64,000 nucleotides of DNA, taken from NCBI GenBank assembly GCA_020636315.1, contig JACJYA010000005.1:1-64000 (forward strand), given 5' to 3'. The number at the start of each line of letters is the position of its first letter. Position 1 is the stretch's first letter. The stretch is from Lewinellaceae bacterium. GTDB lineage: Bacteria > Bacteroidota > Bacteroidia > Chitinophagales > Saprospiraceae. Below are positions 38,107 to 47,264 of this stretch, piece after piece. Position numbers and translations under genes: made by a program. Below the pieces are notes generated by a model that was given only the letters and a program-made list of their open reading frames with translations, ran no database searches and had not been told where the DNA came from.

Positions 38107-38125
38107 GCCTTCAAACATGCTCTAA
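38107..38125. repeat. Half copy of the TGTTTGAA palindrome family, member 3
   Basis: GCCTTCAAACATGCTCTA matches one end of the elements at 63271-63434 and 11090-11138, but no second arm is seen nearby. It lies in the 351-bp gap between the NUDIX gene and the divergent PLP-enzyme gene, which otherwise holds only a promoter candidate. Confidence 0.4.
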
Positions 38126-38329
38126 ATAATGTTGTAAACCAGGCTGTTGTTCAATATCATCCCTCTTCTTTTTGCATTGGTTTGCCTTTTGTGGAATCAA
38201 ATTGTGGCCTTTAGCGCAAGCCTGTGTACTACGCTCCGTAGCCAATAAGCTTTTTTTTTTGCTCCTTCATTAGTATTATTGCATATTGCTTTGATTTTTT
38301 TGAAACACCTAATAACCGAGGTGAAGTTA

Positions 38330-38337
38330 TAATTTTG
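38330..38337 (+). promoter_or_regulatory. Candidate -7 element for the PLP-enzyme gene
   Basis: TAATTTTG fits TAnnTTTG and lies about 72 bases before the ATG at 38410. The closest TTTG upstream (38299-38302) is 27 bases away, longer than the usual 19-21. Confidence 0.35.
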
Positions 38338-38409
38338 CTTTGTAATTAGACAGAGTAAAAGGAATTAACCACCTAACCATAGGAATGTAAGCAAACTAAG
38401 CTAGCATAT

Positions 38410-39489
38410 ATGCGATACGAAAATGTTCTGGCAACTATCGGCAACACTCCGCTTATCCGGTTGAGCCGAATTTGTGAAGATATTCCGGCAGCGGTTTACG
38501 GGAAGGTGGAAGCCTACAACCCCGGCAACTCCGCTAAAGACCGCATTGCCCTGTACATGGTGGAGCAAGCCGAGAAAAACGGCAAGATCAAGCCGGGTGA
38601 CACTATTATCGAGGCGACTTCCGGCAATACCGGTTACAGCCTGGCTATGGTGTGCAGCCTGAAGGGATATCGTTGCGTACTGACCGTTTCGAGCAAAGCT
38701 TCCCAGGAAAAACTGGCCCTCCTGCGCTCAATGGGCGCCGATGTGGTCATCTGCCCTGCTGACGCCGAGCCGGAAGACCCGCGTTCCTATTACTCCAGAG
38801 CGGAACAACTGGCCCGGGATATTCCGAACTCCTTCTACCTGGGGCAAAACTACAACCTCGATAACTCCATGGCCCATTACCATTCCACCGGGCCTGAGAT
38901 ATGGAGGCAGACTGAAGGAAAGATCACGCACTACGTCTGTTGCGCCGGCACGGGGGGAACACTCTCCGGGACGGCGCGCTACCTCAAGGAACAGAACCCG
39001 GACATTAAGATCATAGGTGTCGATGCTTATGGGTCCGTCCTGAAAAAATACTGGGAGACCGGCCTGTTCGACAAGAGCGAGATCTATCCTTACAAAGTGG
39101 AAGGGCTGGGAAAGACCATCATCCCCGATAATGTGGCCTTTGAGCTGATCGATGAATTTATCAAGGTGACCGACCGGAGCAGCGCTCACCGCACCCGGCA
39201 ACTGGCCCGCATGGAGGGGCTGTTGGTCGGCTACTCCAGCGGAGCGGCAATGCAGGCGGTTTTCCGGATCAAAAGCCAACTCAAACCTACGGATGTCGTC
39301 GTCGTCCTGTTCCCGGATCACGGTACCCGTTATCTCGGCAAGGTATATAATGACGAGTGGATGAAGCAGCAGGGGTTTATGCGGGAGCAAATGCCGGAGG
39401 ACTCTTATGCCAGGTACCGGAAGATCTACCGGGCTTACCGGATGAAATACAAGCGCTATCTGCGACAAACGCTGAAAAACCTGAGCTAG
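38410..39489 (+). CDS. PLP-dependent cysteine synthase / cystathionine beta-synthase family enzyme
   Basis: This 359-residue fold-type II PLP enzyme has TIGNTPLIRL at the N-terminus, PLP-binding Lys43 in NPGNSAKDR, and the substrate-binding loop EATSGNTGYSLA. CCAGTGGTLSG binds the PLP phosphate, and LVGYSSGAAMQA lies in the C-terminal part. It would replace the beta substituent of serine or O-acetylserine with a thiol. No CBS regulatory domain follows, but there is a ~40-residue basic tail (YRKIYRAYRMKYKRYLRQ) not found in CysK. Whether it makes cysteine or cystathionine cannot be told. It is preceded by a long leader and stands alone. Confidence 0.87.
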   Translation: MRYENVLATIGNTPLIRLSRICEDIPAAVYGKVEAYNPGNSAKDRIALYMVEQAEKNGKIKPGDTIIEATSGNTGYSLAMVCSLKGYRCVLTVSSKASQEKLALLRSMGADVVICPADAEPEDPRSYYSRAEQLARDIPNSFYLGQNYNLDNSMAHYHSTGPEIWRQTEGKITHYVCCAGTGGTLSGTARYLKEQNPDIKIIGVDAYGSVLKKYWETGLFDKSEIYPYKVEGLGKTIIPDNVAFELIDEFIKVTDRSSAHRTRQLARMEGLLVGYSSGAAMQAVFRIKSQLKPTDVVVVLFPDHGTRYLGKVYNDEWMKQQGFMREQMPEDSYARYRKIYRAYRMKYKRYLRQTLKNLS

Positions 39490-39707
39490 TGGTTATCAGT
39501 GAACTACTCGAAAAAATTAACCGATAGTAAGTTCGTTGATGCCTTATGAGGAAAAAGTATCCTGCGGTTGTATTTTGGCCGTCGGGATTGAACCTTTATT
39601 CTGCGCCAGGTTGTTTCAAAGAAAATGATTTTATTATCTCTCGGCACTATCTGCCTTTTGCAGAAATCGCTTGCATATTTGGTTTAACCGACTAAACATC
39701 TACTTCC

Positions 39708-40364
39708 ATGAAAAATAAAAACTTCGTATCAAACGAAAACATTTCTCCAAAACTCTTCAAGAACAAATGGCTGGATAAACTTACCCGGACCCACATTGCC
39801 ATTCCGGTCTCTTTATTCATCCTTTACGCCGCCGCACTGATCTATTACACAAAACAGGCCACTGACCTCTCCAATACGGAGATTGTCGGCCTCTTCTTTG
39901 CCGGATGGATTCTGTTTACTTTTGCTGAGTATATCTTCCACCGGTATATTTACCACATTGACCGGTACAGTGAATCCACCAAGAAATTTGCCTACACCGT
40001 TCACGGCATTCATCATGATTACCCTAAGGATAAGCAGCGCCTGGCCATGCCTCCGGTGCTCAGCGTAGTGATCGGGACCGTCCTCCTGCTGCTTTTTGAA
40101 CTGGTGCTCAGCCAGTATTCGTTCTCGACGCTTGCCGGGTTTATGGTGGGGTATTCTTTCTATCTGACCGTACACTATTCCGTCCATATCTTCCGCCCGC
40201 CCAACAACTTCCTGAAAGGGCTCTGGAAGAACCACGCCATTCACCACTACAAAGACAACACCACCATGTACGGCGTATCTTCTCCTATCTGGGATTATGT
40301 GTTCAGGACGGTGCCTAAGGACAAAAGCATAAAAAGGAACCTGGAGGTGACCGGGGGCGTATAA
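39708..40364 (+). CDS. Fatty acid hydroxylase superfamily membrane protein
   Basis: This 218-residue protein has about four hydrophobic segments and the histidine clusters of the sterol desaturase/fatty acid hydroxylase superfamily: HRYIYH, HGIHHDYPKDKQR, HYSVH and NHAIHHYKDN. These bind a di-iron centre that hydroxylates an acyl chain using oxygen. In Bacteroidota such enzymes may 2-hydroxylate sphingolipid or lipid A acyl chains; the substrate here is unknown. It is followed by the TPR-AAA+ gene after about 150 bases with no obvious terminator. Confidence 0.85.
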   Translation: MKNKNFVSNENISPKLFKNKWLDKLTRTHIAIPVSLFILYAAALIYYTKQATDLSNTEIVGLFFAGWILFTFAEYIFHRYIYHIDRYSESTKKFAYTVHGIHHDYPKDKQRLAMPPVLSVVIGTVLLLLFELVLSQYSFSTLAGFMVGYSFYLTVHYSVHIFRPPNNFLKGLWKNHAIHHYKDNTTMYGVSSPIWDYVFRTVPKDKSIKRNLEVTGGV

Positions 40365-40518
40365 CCTCCACAGTAGCTGCTCCGGGACCGACAGAACGCG
40401 GATGATGCGGATGTAATGGATTGGTGTGGACCCTCCCGCCAGCCGGCTTGCTTCGCTCCATCCGCGTTCTCTGTTTTTATTTTGTGTATTTTTGTTTCCC
40501 GAAAACGACAATCATTTT

Positions 40519-41859
40519 ATGGACGATATCAACCAGTTGCGCGAAGCAGTCCGGAATTCTCCGGATAACCTTCCATTGCGCCGGTTTCTTGCCAATGCGC
40601 TGATGAAGAATGAACGCTACGAAGAAGCGGAGGTGGAATACAAAGAGGCCCTTCGGCTGGCCCCCGATGACACAGGCCTCAAAACAGGGCTGGCCGATGC
40701 TTTCCAGGCCCAGAAAAAGACCGGCCTTGGCCTCGTCCTGATCGAAGAACTCATCAGTGCTCCGAAACCGCCTGCCCGCGCCTGGCTCGTCTATGCCAGG
40801 TTACTGCTGCAGAGCAAGCAGGGCGAAGATGCCAAAGAGGCCTATGAAAACGCCATTGCTCTGGATGAAAACCTCCGCGATAACTACCTTGAATCGGAGA
40901 TCAACCTCCAGCGGAAACAACCTTCCGAACCCGAAAAGATCAAGCTCCGGGCCGGCGGTGCAGAAGGAGAGGGCGATGCCCGCGACGGCATCGATATTGA
41001 ACGCCCCAAAGTGAGCTTCGAGGATGTGGGCGGCATGGATAAGGTCAAGGAGGAAGTCCGGATGAAGATCATCCACCCCCTGAAACATCCGGATATCTAT
41101 AAGGCCTACGGCAAAAAGATCGGCGGGGGTATCCTGCTTTACGGCCCTCCCGGTTGCGGTAAAACCCACCTCGCACGGGCTACGGCAGGGGAGGTGGCCT
41201 CCAATTTCATCCCCGTGGGCATTAGTGACATTCTGGATATGTATATCGGACAGAGCGAGCGAAACCTGCACGCCATTTTCCAGAAGGCGCGCAGCCTTAA
41301 GCCCTGCGTGCTCTTCTTCGATGAGGTGGACGCCCTGGGCGCCAGCCGCACCGACATGCGGCACAGCGCCGGCCGCAATGTCATCAATCAGTTCCTCGCC
41401 GAGCTGGACGGAGTGGAGTATGACAATGAGGGCGTACTCATACTGGCCGCTACCAATGCTCCCTGGCACCTCGACCCCGCTTTTCGCCGCCCGGGGCGTT
41501 TTGACCGGATCGTTTTTGTACCGCCGCCCGACGAGCCGGCCCGCGAAGCCATCCTGCGCATCAAACTGAAGGGCAAGCCGGTGGGCGACATCAACTTCGG
41601 CCGCCTGGTGAAGAAAACGGACGGATTTTCCGGCGCCGACCTGGAGGCCGTTATTGACCTGGCCATCGAATCCAAACTGGAAGAGGCCATGCGCAAAGGA
41701 ACACCGGCCCCTCTGGAAACAGCCGACCTGGAAAGCGCCGCCAAAAAACACCGGGCAACAACCAAAGAGTGGTTCAGCACCGCCAAAAACTATGCGCTCT
41801 TTGCCAATGAAGCCGGCATTTATGACGAGATCCTGCATTATATGAAGATCAAAAAATGA
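40519..41859 (+). CDS. TPR-AAA+ ATPase fusion
   Basis: From ATG 40519 the protein has a TPR-like N-terminal region (about 1-130) joined by an acidic linker to one AAA+ module. The signature VSFEDVGGMDKVKEEV precedes Walker A GPPGCGKTH near 208-216. Walker B LFFDEVDALG, the pore loop DMYIGQSERN and the arginine finger in RRPGRFDR are all present. The module resembles a single Cdc48/FtsH-type ring, without a protease domain. It would unfold or remodel proteins recognised by the TPR part. The extra frame back to 40426 is upstream leader. The next gene, also TPR, begins about 100 bases later. Confidence 0.88.
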   Translation: MDDINQLREAVRNSPDNLPLRRFLANALMKNERYEEAEVEYKEALRLAPDDTGLKTGLADAFQAQKKTGLGLVLIEELISAPKPPARAWLVYARLLLQSKQGEDAKEAYENAIALDENLRDNYLESEINLQRKQPSEPEKIKLRAGGAEGEGDARDGIDIERPKVSFEDVGGMDKVKEEVRMKIIHPLKHPDIYKAYGKKIGGGILLYGPPGCGKTHLARATAGEVASNFIPVGISDILDMYIGQSERNLHAIFQKARSLKPCVLFFDEVDALGASRTDMRHSAGRNVINQFLAELDGVEYDNEGVLILAATNAPWHLDPAFRRPGRFDRIVFVPPPDEPAREAILRIKLKGKPVGDINFGRLVKKTDGFSGADLEAVIDLAIESKLEEAMRKGTPAPLETADLESAAKKHRATTKEWFSTAKNYALFANEAGIYDEILHYMKIKK

Positions 41860-41928
41860 GTTCTTTCAATGCTGCTTCCCGGGCAGCATTCGTCTATCAA
41901 ATGCCGAACCTTTATGCGTAGGCTGCCA

Positions 41929-41945
41929 TCGGCGCCCGAGTTATC
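41929..41945. repeat. Half copy of the GGCGCC palindrome family
   Basis: ATCGGCGCCCGAGTTAT resembles one end of the elements at 56346-56446 and 43930-44023. It lies just upstream of the TPR membrane protein gene. No clear partner arm is seen, so it may be a decayed member. Confidence 0.35.
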
Positions 41946-41960
41946 CGAAGAAAACATAGA

Positions 41961-43211
41961 ATGAATATACATCTGGAAAGAGGAAAATTATTGCTGGCGC
42001 AAAACCGCCTGCCGGAAGCGGAACGCGAACTGAAAGAAGCGCTCTCGCAACACCCTGACGATGCCTACGCCATGGCCTGGCTGGCCGAATGCTACCTCAA
42101 CGGCAAGCGCTTTGCCGAGGCCCTGGAGGTGAGCGAGCGGGCCATGCGGTTCGAACCGAATAATGGCTTTCTGCTCTATACCCTGGCCCGGTCCTGTTTT
42201 TACAACAAGCGGATCAAAGAGGCCCGGGAGGTCGTTGGCCGTGCGCTCAGCCTAAATCCTAACGACCCGGATTTTTTCCTCCTGCTCGCTCACATTGAAT
42301 TCTATGAGGAGAACTGGAAAAAAGCGTTGGATGCCGCCGAACAGGGCCTGGAGCTGGACGCCGAGAACGTCAACCTCATCAACCTGCGCACCCAGGCGCT
42401 GGTCAAGCTCAACCGCAAGGCCGAAGCGGCCGCTACCATAGACTATGCCCTGCACCACGCCCCCGAAGACAGCTACTCTCACGCCAATAAGGGCTGGGTG
42501 GCCATCGAGCAAAACCAGTACGAACAGGCCTTCGAGCACTTCCGGGAAGCCCTCCGGCTGAATCCCACCAACGGCTATGCCCGCACCGGCCTCAAGGAAG
42601 CCATCAAAGCCCGTAACTGGCTCTACCGGGGGGTGCTGAAATACTTCCTCTGGATCAGCAAAATGAACCAGCAGGGGCGATGGGTATTCATCATCGGCGT
42701 TTATATTTTATACCGGATCATGATCGAAGTGGCGGAAAACTCTCCTTCGCTGGCGCCTTTCCTTTATCCCTTTATCGGCCTGTACATCCTCTTCGCATTC
42801 TCCTCCTGGATCGCTATGCCGGTGTCCAACCTCTTTCTTCGCCTGCATCCCCTGGGCAGGTATGCGCTGGATGAAGATGAGCTCCGGGCCTCCACCATCG
42901 TGGGCCTGTTGGGGGCCGGGGCCATCATCGGCCTCCTGGCGTGGTGGTTCAGCGGAGTGGAAATACTGCTCTTCCTGGGGATGTACCTCCTGCTCATGCT
43001 GTTGCCGGTGGGAGGCCTGTTCAGCGTCGATGCCTCGGGAAAGGCCAGGAAGCAGCTCTCCTATTATACTTACACCCTGGCTGCTGTTGGATTGGTGGCG
43101 GTCTTTACCTCCGGTATGAGCATCCTGGCGATCATTTTCCTGCTGGGCGTCTTTGCGTACAGCTGGGTGGCGAATTACCTGATCGGGAAGGATGCCCGGG
43201 AGTTTCGGTAG
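41961..43211 (+). CDS. TPR protein with C-terminal membrane domain
   Basis: The first ~215 residues are about six TPR units (LPEAERELKEALSQHPDDAY is the first). The next ~200 residues contain about five hydrophobic helices in the pattern of a small integral membrane domain. The TPR part should face the cytoplasm and recruit partners to the membrane. It follows the TPR-AAA+ gene by about 100 bases in the same direction, so the two may form one unit in which this protein anchors a cytoplasmic ATPase; that link is inference. It converges on the response regulator gene 6 bases away. Confidence 0.8.
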   Translation: MNIHLERGKLLLAQNRLPEAERELKEALSQHPDDAYAMAWLAECYLNGKRFAEALEVSERAMRFEPNNGFLLYTLARSCFYNKRIKEAREVVGRALSLNPNDPDFFLLLAHIEFYEENWKKALDAAEQGLELDAENVNLINLRTQALVKLNRKAEAAATIDYALHHAPEDSYSHANKGWVAIEQNQYEQAFEHFREALRLNPTNGYARTGLKEAIKARNWLYRGVLKYFLWISKMNQQGRWVFIIGVYILYRIMIEVAENSPSLAPFLYPFIGLYILFAFSSWIAMPVSNLFLRLHPLGRYALDEDELRASTIVGLLGAGAIIGLLAWWFSGVEILLFLGMYLLLMLLPVGGLFSVDASGKARKQLSYYTYTLAAVGLVAVFTSGMSILAIIFLLGVFAYSWVANYLIGKDAREFR

Positions 43212-43217
43212 ATTTCG

Positions 43218-43919
43218 TTATTCTACCGCAAAATGATACCCCACCCCCTTCAGCGTAATGATCTCCACCGACTCATCCTCCTTCAGATAATCCCGCAGCT
43301 TTTTGATATACACATCCAGGTTGCGGGAGTTGAAGAAGGAGTCATCCCCCCATACCCGTTTCAGGATGTCGGTGCGTTGCACCGTCTGGTTCCGGTGTTC
43401 GGAGAGGATGCGGAGCAGCTCGGCCTCGCGGTGGGAGAGCTTTTGCACCTTTTCGCCCAGGCGCAGCTCGTAGCGCAGCAGGTGGAAGGTGTAACGCCCC
43501 AGGTGAACCTCGTCGCCGGAGGGGTGGCTGTTCGCGGAGGGAGCCCGCCCCTGGGTGAGCTGCATCAGGTTCCGGATGCGGACGATGAGCTCTTCCAGGC
43601 TGAAAGGCTTGCGGATGTAGTCGTTGCCGCCGGAGCGGAAACCTTTGAGCACGTCTTCCGGCTGGTTTTTGGCGGTGAGGTAGATGATGGGGATGCGTTC
43701 GTCCATATCGCGAATGTCTTTTCCTATTGCGAAGCCGTCCTTTTTGGGCAGCATGACGTCGAGCACGCAGATATCGGGCCGGAATTCCCGGAAGGCGGGC
43801 AGAGCGGCCAGGCCTTCGGTTTCCATGCGGACCGTAAACCCCCGGCTCTCCAGGCTTTCTTTGACGATCTTTCCCAGATAAACTTCGTCTTCGACGTAAA
43901 GGATCTTAATTCCTTCCAT
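43218..43919 (-). CDS. OmpR/PhoB-family response regulator
   Basis: This 233-residue protein has a receiver domain with acidic pocket VEDE near 10-13, phospho-Asp in ICVLDVMLPKKDG near 54, and Lys in YIRKPF. A winged-helix DNA-binding domain follows (LSHREAELLRILSEHRNQTV, NLDVYIKKLRDYL). It is the partner of the histidine kinase encoded upstream on the same strand. OmpR-type regulators bind direct repeats on one face of DNA, and the TTAACC arrays at 45604-45640 and 53782-53818 have exactly that character. Unusually, two palindromic repeats occupy the 179-bp gap between kinase and regulator. Confidence 0.93.
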   Translation of the reverse strand: MEGIKILYVEDEVYLGKIVKESLESRGFTVRMETEGLAALPAFREFRPDICVLDVMLPKKDGFAIGKDIRDMDERIPIIYLTAKNQPEDVLKGFRSGGNDYIRKPFSLEELIVRIRNLMQLTQGRAPSANSHPSGDEVHLGRYTFHLLRYELRLGEKVQKLSHREAELLRILSEHRNQTVQRTDILKRVWGDDSFFNSRNLDVYIKKLRDYLKEDESVEIITLKGVGYHFAVE

Positions 43920-43929
43920 AATTCTGGCC

Positions 43930-44023
43930 TATGGCGCCAATTTATTCCACTTCGTTTCCTGCCTGCCTGCGGCACAGCAGGGGAGACAGTTACTAAACCC
44001 GTGTTCTATTGGCGCGCAAGTTG
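43930..44023. repeat. Imperfect palindromic repeat, GGCGCC family, long form
   Basis: It begins GGCGCCAATTTATTCC and ends CTATTGGCGCGCAAGTT. The ends match those of 56346-56446 and, more loosely, the short hairpins at 32576 and 44066. It lies between the kinase and regulator genes. Confidence 0.55.
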
Positions 44024-44065
44024 TTTTGTTTAATGGGATAACGAAGTACTTATTTAACCTGCCAC

Positions 44066-44096
44066 CTTAGGCGCTAATTTTCCATTAGCGCCTAAG
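44066..44096. repeat. Hairpin repeat, TTAGGCGC family, short form
   Basis: CTTAGGCGCTAAT and ATTAGCGCCTAAG are perfect 13-bp arms around TTTCC. It lies three bases from the stop of the histidine kinase gene and could also serve as its terminator. Confidence 0.7.
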
Positions 44097-44098
44097 TT

Positions 44099-45562
44099 TT
44101 AACCCAACAGCTTAGGCAAAATTACAGTAAACAGGCTGCCCTCTCCCGGCCGGCTTTGCACCGTGATCTTTCCGTTGTGTTTTTCCACCACTTTGGCCAC
44201 ATAGCTCAGCCCCAGGCCGTAGCCTTTGATGTCGTGCTCATTGCCCTGCGGGACGCGGAAGAACTTGTCGAAGATGCGGGCCTGGTATTCTGGTGGGATG
44301 CCCAGCCCTGCATCCTTTACAGAGAGTCGTAAATTTTCCTCCCCGTTCTGGAGGTGCAGTTCGACTCTGGGTTTTTCCGGGCTGTATTTCAGGGCATTGT
44401 CGATCAGGTTGTACAGGACATTGGTCAGGTGTATTCGGTCGGCCTCGATGGTGAAATTTTCTCCGGTGCAGGAAAGATCAACTTCGGCGCCTGTCTTTTC
44501 GAAGTGCACTTTCAGGTAGGAGAGGGTCTCTTCGGCAAGTTGCCGAAGGTCCAGCTTTTCGGGCTGCAGCTCCAGCCCCTGTTCTTCGAAAGCGGACATT
44601 TTCAGTACTTTGTCCACCAGAATGGACAGGCGGTTGAGTTCGCTGCGCGAAATGTCGAGGTATTCCCGGGTGCGTGCCGGGTCGTTAAGAGCGTTGAAAT
44701 TCTCCAGGGCTTCCATTGCGACGCTGACGGTGGCGATGGGGGTTTTCAGTTCGTGGGTAATGTTGCTGATCAGGCCGCTGCGCATGTCGGCCAGTTGCTG
44801 CTGCCGGCGCAGGTTGCGGTAGATCAGTGCGAAGGCGGCTATGGTCAGCGATACCAGAAGAAGCGAGAAGAGGATCTGTAGGCTGATCTTTTTCAACAGG
44901 TAGGGGCGGTAACCGGACAGCTGGGCCTGATAACCGGGGCTGCTGGGCAGGATTGATGAGGCAGGCGCCGTAACAAAGGCCGCTTGCTTCTCCTTGCCGC
45001 CTCGTTCCGGATTGATAATGGAAAAGTGCAGGGGGGAGCGGTTTTTTTCCAGCGAGTCTCTGAAAACGGCGGCGATGCGGTTGATGAGCAGGCTGCTGTC
45101 CAACTTCTCGAAAGGCAGCAACCCTGAGCTGTCGCGCGATTGCACCTTGAGGACAACCGACTGCAATAAGCCGGGCGCCCAGTCATTCCCTTCGGCGCTG
45201 TCGATCTTCAGTTGCACCTTCGTTTCTCCCCTCCGGATCTTTTTTTCTCCCAGCGGCCCGCCCGTAATGATCGTCGTTTCGCCATTTTCGCTCCTCCGGT
45301 GCTCGATTATATTTTCCTGGTAATGCAATACCGACACGCGGACGCTGTCCTTTTGCCCCTGCACCTGCGTCTCCACCCAGTCCTGCAGGATCGAGTCCTG
45401 CACCTCGATCACCGACCGGGCGAAGAGGCGGCTGGACTCCTTCTGCAGCAGTTCATATTGTTCCTCCCAGCTCTTGTGCAGCCAGAAGGCCTGGAAGCCG
45501 CAGAGCAGCAGAATGCTGGCCAGCATAAGCGGAAAAGTAAGGAGGTGTTGCAATTTTTGCAT
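44099..45562 (-). CDS. Sensor histidine kinase
   Basis: This 487-residue kinase has an N-terminal membrane helix (PLMLASILLLCGFQAFW), a periplasmic sensor region to about residue 220, and a second helix near 230-250 (LFSLLLVSLTIAAFALIY). HisKA carries phospho-His in SNITHELKTPIATV near 271. A HATPase domain shows N (YNLIDNALKYSPEKP), G1 (VKDAGLGIPPEYQARIFDKF) and G2 (GYGLGLSYVAKVVE) boxes. It phosphorylates the regulator encoded after it. On the minus strand a -7-like TAACTTTG lies only four bases before the ATG, which suggests a leaderless message or a later start. It is divergent from the GLPGLI gene. Confidence 0.92.
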   Translation of the reverse strand: MQKLQHLLTFPLMLASILLLCGFQAFWLHKSWEEQYELLQKESSRLFARSVIEVQDSILQDWVETQVQGQKDSVRVSVLHYQENIIEHRRSENGETTIITGGPLGEKKIRRGETKVQLKIDSAEGNDWAPGLLQSVVLKVQSRDSSGLLPFEKLDSSLLINRIAAVFRDSLEKNRSPLHFSIINPERGGKEKQAAFVTAPASSILPSSPGYQAQLSGYRPYLLKKISLQILFSLLLVSLTIAAFALIYRNLRRQQQLADMRSGLISNITHELKTPIATVSVAMEALENFNALNDPARTREYLDISRSELNRLSILVDKVLKMSAFEEQGLELQPEKLDLRQLAEETLSYLKVHFEKTGAEVDLSCTGENFTIEADRIHLTNVLYNLIDNALKYSPEKPRVELHLQNGEENLRLSVKDAGLGIPPEYQARIFDKFFRVPQGNEHDIKGYGLGLSYVAKVVEKHNGKITVQSRPGEGSLFTVILPKLLG

Positions 45563-45603
45563 GTTGCAAAGTTAACCTTCCCGAATGTGCCATGCATGGT
45601 TCA

Positions 45604-45669
45604 TTAACCTTAATTAACCTTAAATCAAGGGTAATTAACCTGTCCGGGCGCCCGTTGCGCCTTTCTTTG
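45604..45669 (+). promoter_or_regulatory. TTAACC-array promoter of the GLPGLI gene
   Basis: TTAACC boxes start at 45604, 45614 and 45635 (spacers of 4 and 15 bases). CAAGG lies inside the longer spacer, and 21 bases after the third box comes a -7-like TTTCTTTG at 45662-45669. The third box takes the place of the -33 element. The identical arrangement occurs at 53753-53818 on the other strand. A further TTAACC at 45572 lies 32 bases upstream. Confidence 0.75.
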
Positions 45670-45707
45670 TCATCGAAATGAAATTTGATTTATTAAAGTA
45701 AATTACC

Positions 45708-46436
45708 ATGAAAAAGCTATTATTATTCATCGCAATGGTGCTGCCCCTGTTGGCCTTCGCCCAGCCGGCGGGCCGGATCGTTTATCAGGAAAAAGTAAAC
45801 CTGCACCGCGGCCTGGGGCCGGATCAGGAAGAACAAAAAGCCCTGATACCGGAATGGCAAACCTCCAGGGCCGTTCTGCTCTACGACGGGCAGGCTTCGC
45901 TTTATAAGGCAATGGAGGAAGATGAAAGCGAGATTAACCGCGAAGAGGGCGGCGCCCGGATTAACATCCGCATCCGCCGCGGTTCGGACTCCATGTACCG
46001 CAACTATCCGGAAAACAAGCAGGTGGAAGTGCGCGACTTTATGGGCAAGAAGTTCCTCATCGACACGGAGATGAAAGGCCGGGAGTGGAAGATCACTACG
46101 GAACAGAAATCCATCAACGGAGATGTCTGCCAAAAGGCGGTTTTCACCGATGAGGAGGGCGCCGAGGTGGTGGCCTGGTTTGCGCCTTCCATCCCCGCGC
46201 CCATCGGCCCGGGCGAGTTCTACGGCCTGCCCGGCGCCATCCTGATGGTGGATGTGGATAACGGCCGGCGGCTCTACGAAGCCATTCAGGTGGACCTGAT
46301 GGGGGAGGCTCCGGAGATCGAGGCGCCCACCGAAGGCAAAAAGATCGACAAGGCCGAGTACGATAAAATGGTGGAGGAACGAATGCGCGAGATGGGAGGC
46401 AGCGGCCGGCATGGGATAAGGATCATCCGGCAGTAG
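45708..46436 (+). CDS. GLPGLI family secreted protein
   Basis: This 242-residue protein has a signal peptide (MKKLLLFIAMVLPLLAFA) and the defining GLPGLI-type motif, here FYGLPGAILMVDVDNG near residue 173. Upstream is the usual beta-rich region with FMGKKFLIDTEMKGREWKI and VCQKAVFTDE. The function of this Bacteroidota family is not known; members are often found beside TonB-type outer-membrane proteins and two-component systems. Here it is divergent from the kinase gene and has a promoter shared in design with the outer-membrane protein at 50952-53735, which argues that the two proteins work together in the envelope. Confidence 0.88.
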   Translation: MKKLLLFIAMVLPLLAFAQPAGRIVYQEKVNLHRGLGPDQEEQKALIPEWQTSRAVLLYDGQASLYKAMEEDESEINREEGGARINIRIRRGSDSMYRNYPENKQVEVRDFMGKKFLIDTEMKGREWKITTEQKSINGDVCQKAVFTDEEGAEVVAWFAPSIPAPIGPGEFYGLPGAILMVDVDNGRRLYEAIQVDLMGEAPEIEAPTEGKKIDKAEYDKMVEERMREMGGSGRHGIRIIRQ

Positions 46437-46503
46437 GCCGAAGGAGAAGGAATGAATTAATGAGGGAAGTTTCACAAATACATTGTATTGCCTTCCTCTG
46501 ATT

Positions 46504-47220
46504 TTAGAATATTACTCCCGCCCCCAGCCGGATTAGAGTCCGGCCGGGTAGCCACCTTACCTGGCTGTTAATTTCTTTATCAGGGGAATAATTTACCGCA
46601 CTGCTTTCCAGTGTCAGGCTCCGGTTGGTAAGCTCGACGGCAGTGATCAGCACATTGAAATCCAGCAGGAGGTAATCCGTAAGGAAAAAATTAAGGCGGG
46701 GGCATACCTGGCCTAACAGGCCGAAAGTGCTTTCTCTAATGTTGTAAAGCACCTGGTTTTCAGGAGCCGTATGATTGATCTCCAGGAAAGGAGTAGAAGA
46801 AAATCCGATGTAGGGGCGGACAACGCCATCCTGCCTGCCCAGTAAACTGAAATGATAGCCATAGCGCAGTGCCAGGAAAAAGGTGCTTGTCCTTCCCGGA
46901 AAGGGGCCGGTGATTGTGCCTATTCGAACATGATCCACCCGTTTTGCACCTAAGGCTGCAATTTCTACTTCCCAGAAGTGGCCTCCAGGGCGATATATGG
47001 CCAACGCGGGCGTTAAGATCCCGAACTCGGCCTCGGAACCGATATTGAAGCCCTCCTGAGTGGTGCCTTTGACCAGGTTGAAGACCTCACTTTCCCGTTG
47101 CTCCAGAATGATGTTGGCATATACCTTCAGGGTTAAGTCTCCGGAGGCTGTGTATTGAGAAAAACTCCAGATAGGAATAAAAAGCGTATAAATAAGAAAA
47201 GGGCTTCTGATAATTTTCAT
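46504..47220 (-). CDS. Putative outer-membrane beta-barrel protein, unknown function
   Basis: This 238-residue protein has a signal peptide (IYTLFIPIWSFS). It alternates polar and hydrophobic residues in about eight strands and ends in a terminal Phe (LIRLGAGVIF), as outer-membrane barrels do. I recognise no named family. It lies 44 bases downstream of another small exported protein gene on the same strand, so the pair is probably one transcript. Confidence 0.6.
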   Translation of the reverse strand: MKIIRSPFLIYTLFIPIWSFSQYTASGDLTLKVYANIILEQRESEVFNLVKGTTQEGFNIGSEAEFGILTPALAIYRPGGHFWEVEIAALGAKRVDHVRIGTITGPFPGRTSTFFLALRYGYHFSLLGRQDGVVRPYIGFSSTPFLEINHTAPENQVLYNIRESTFGLLGQVCPRLNFFLTDYLLLDFNVLITAVELTNRSLTLESSAVNYSPDKEINSQVRWLPGRTLIRLGAGVIF

Positions 47221-47264
47221 GACGGCTTGGGTTTGGTGGTTTTCGTAAATCCAGGGTAAAGGGG

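Noticed and set aside
40426..40518. N-terminal extension of the TPR-AAA+ protein
   Set aside because: Residues before ATG 40519 are not TPR-like, and the region overlaps an AT-rich leader.
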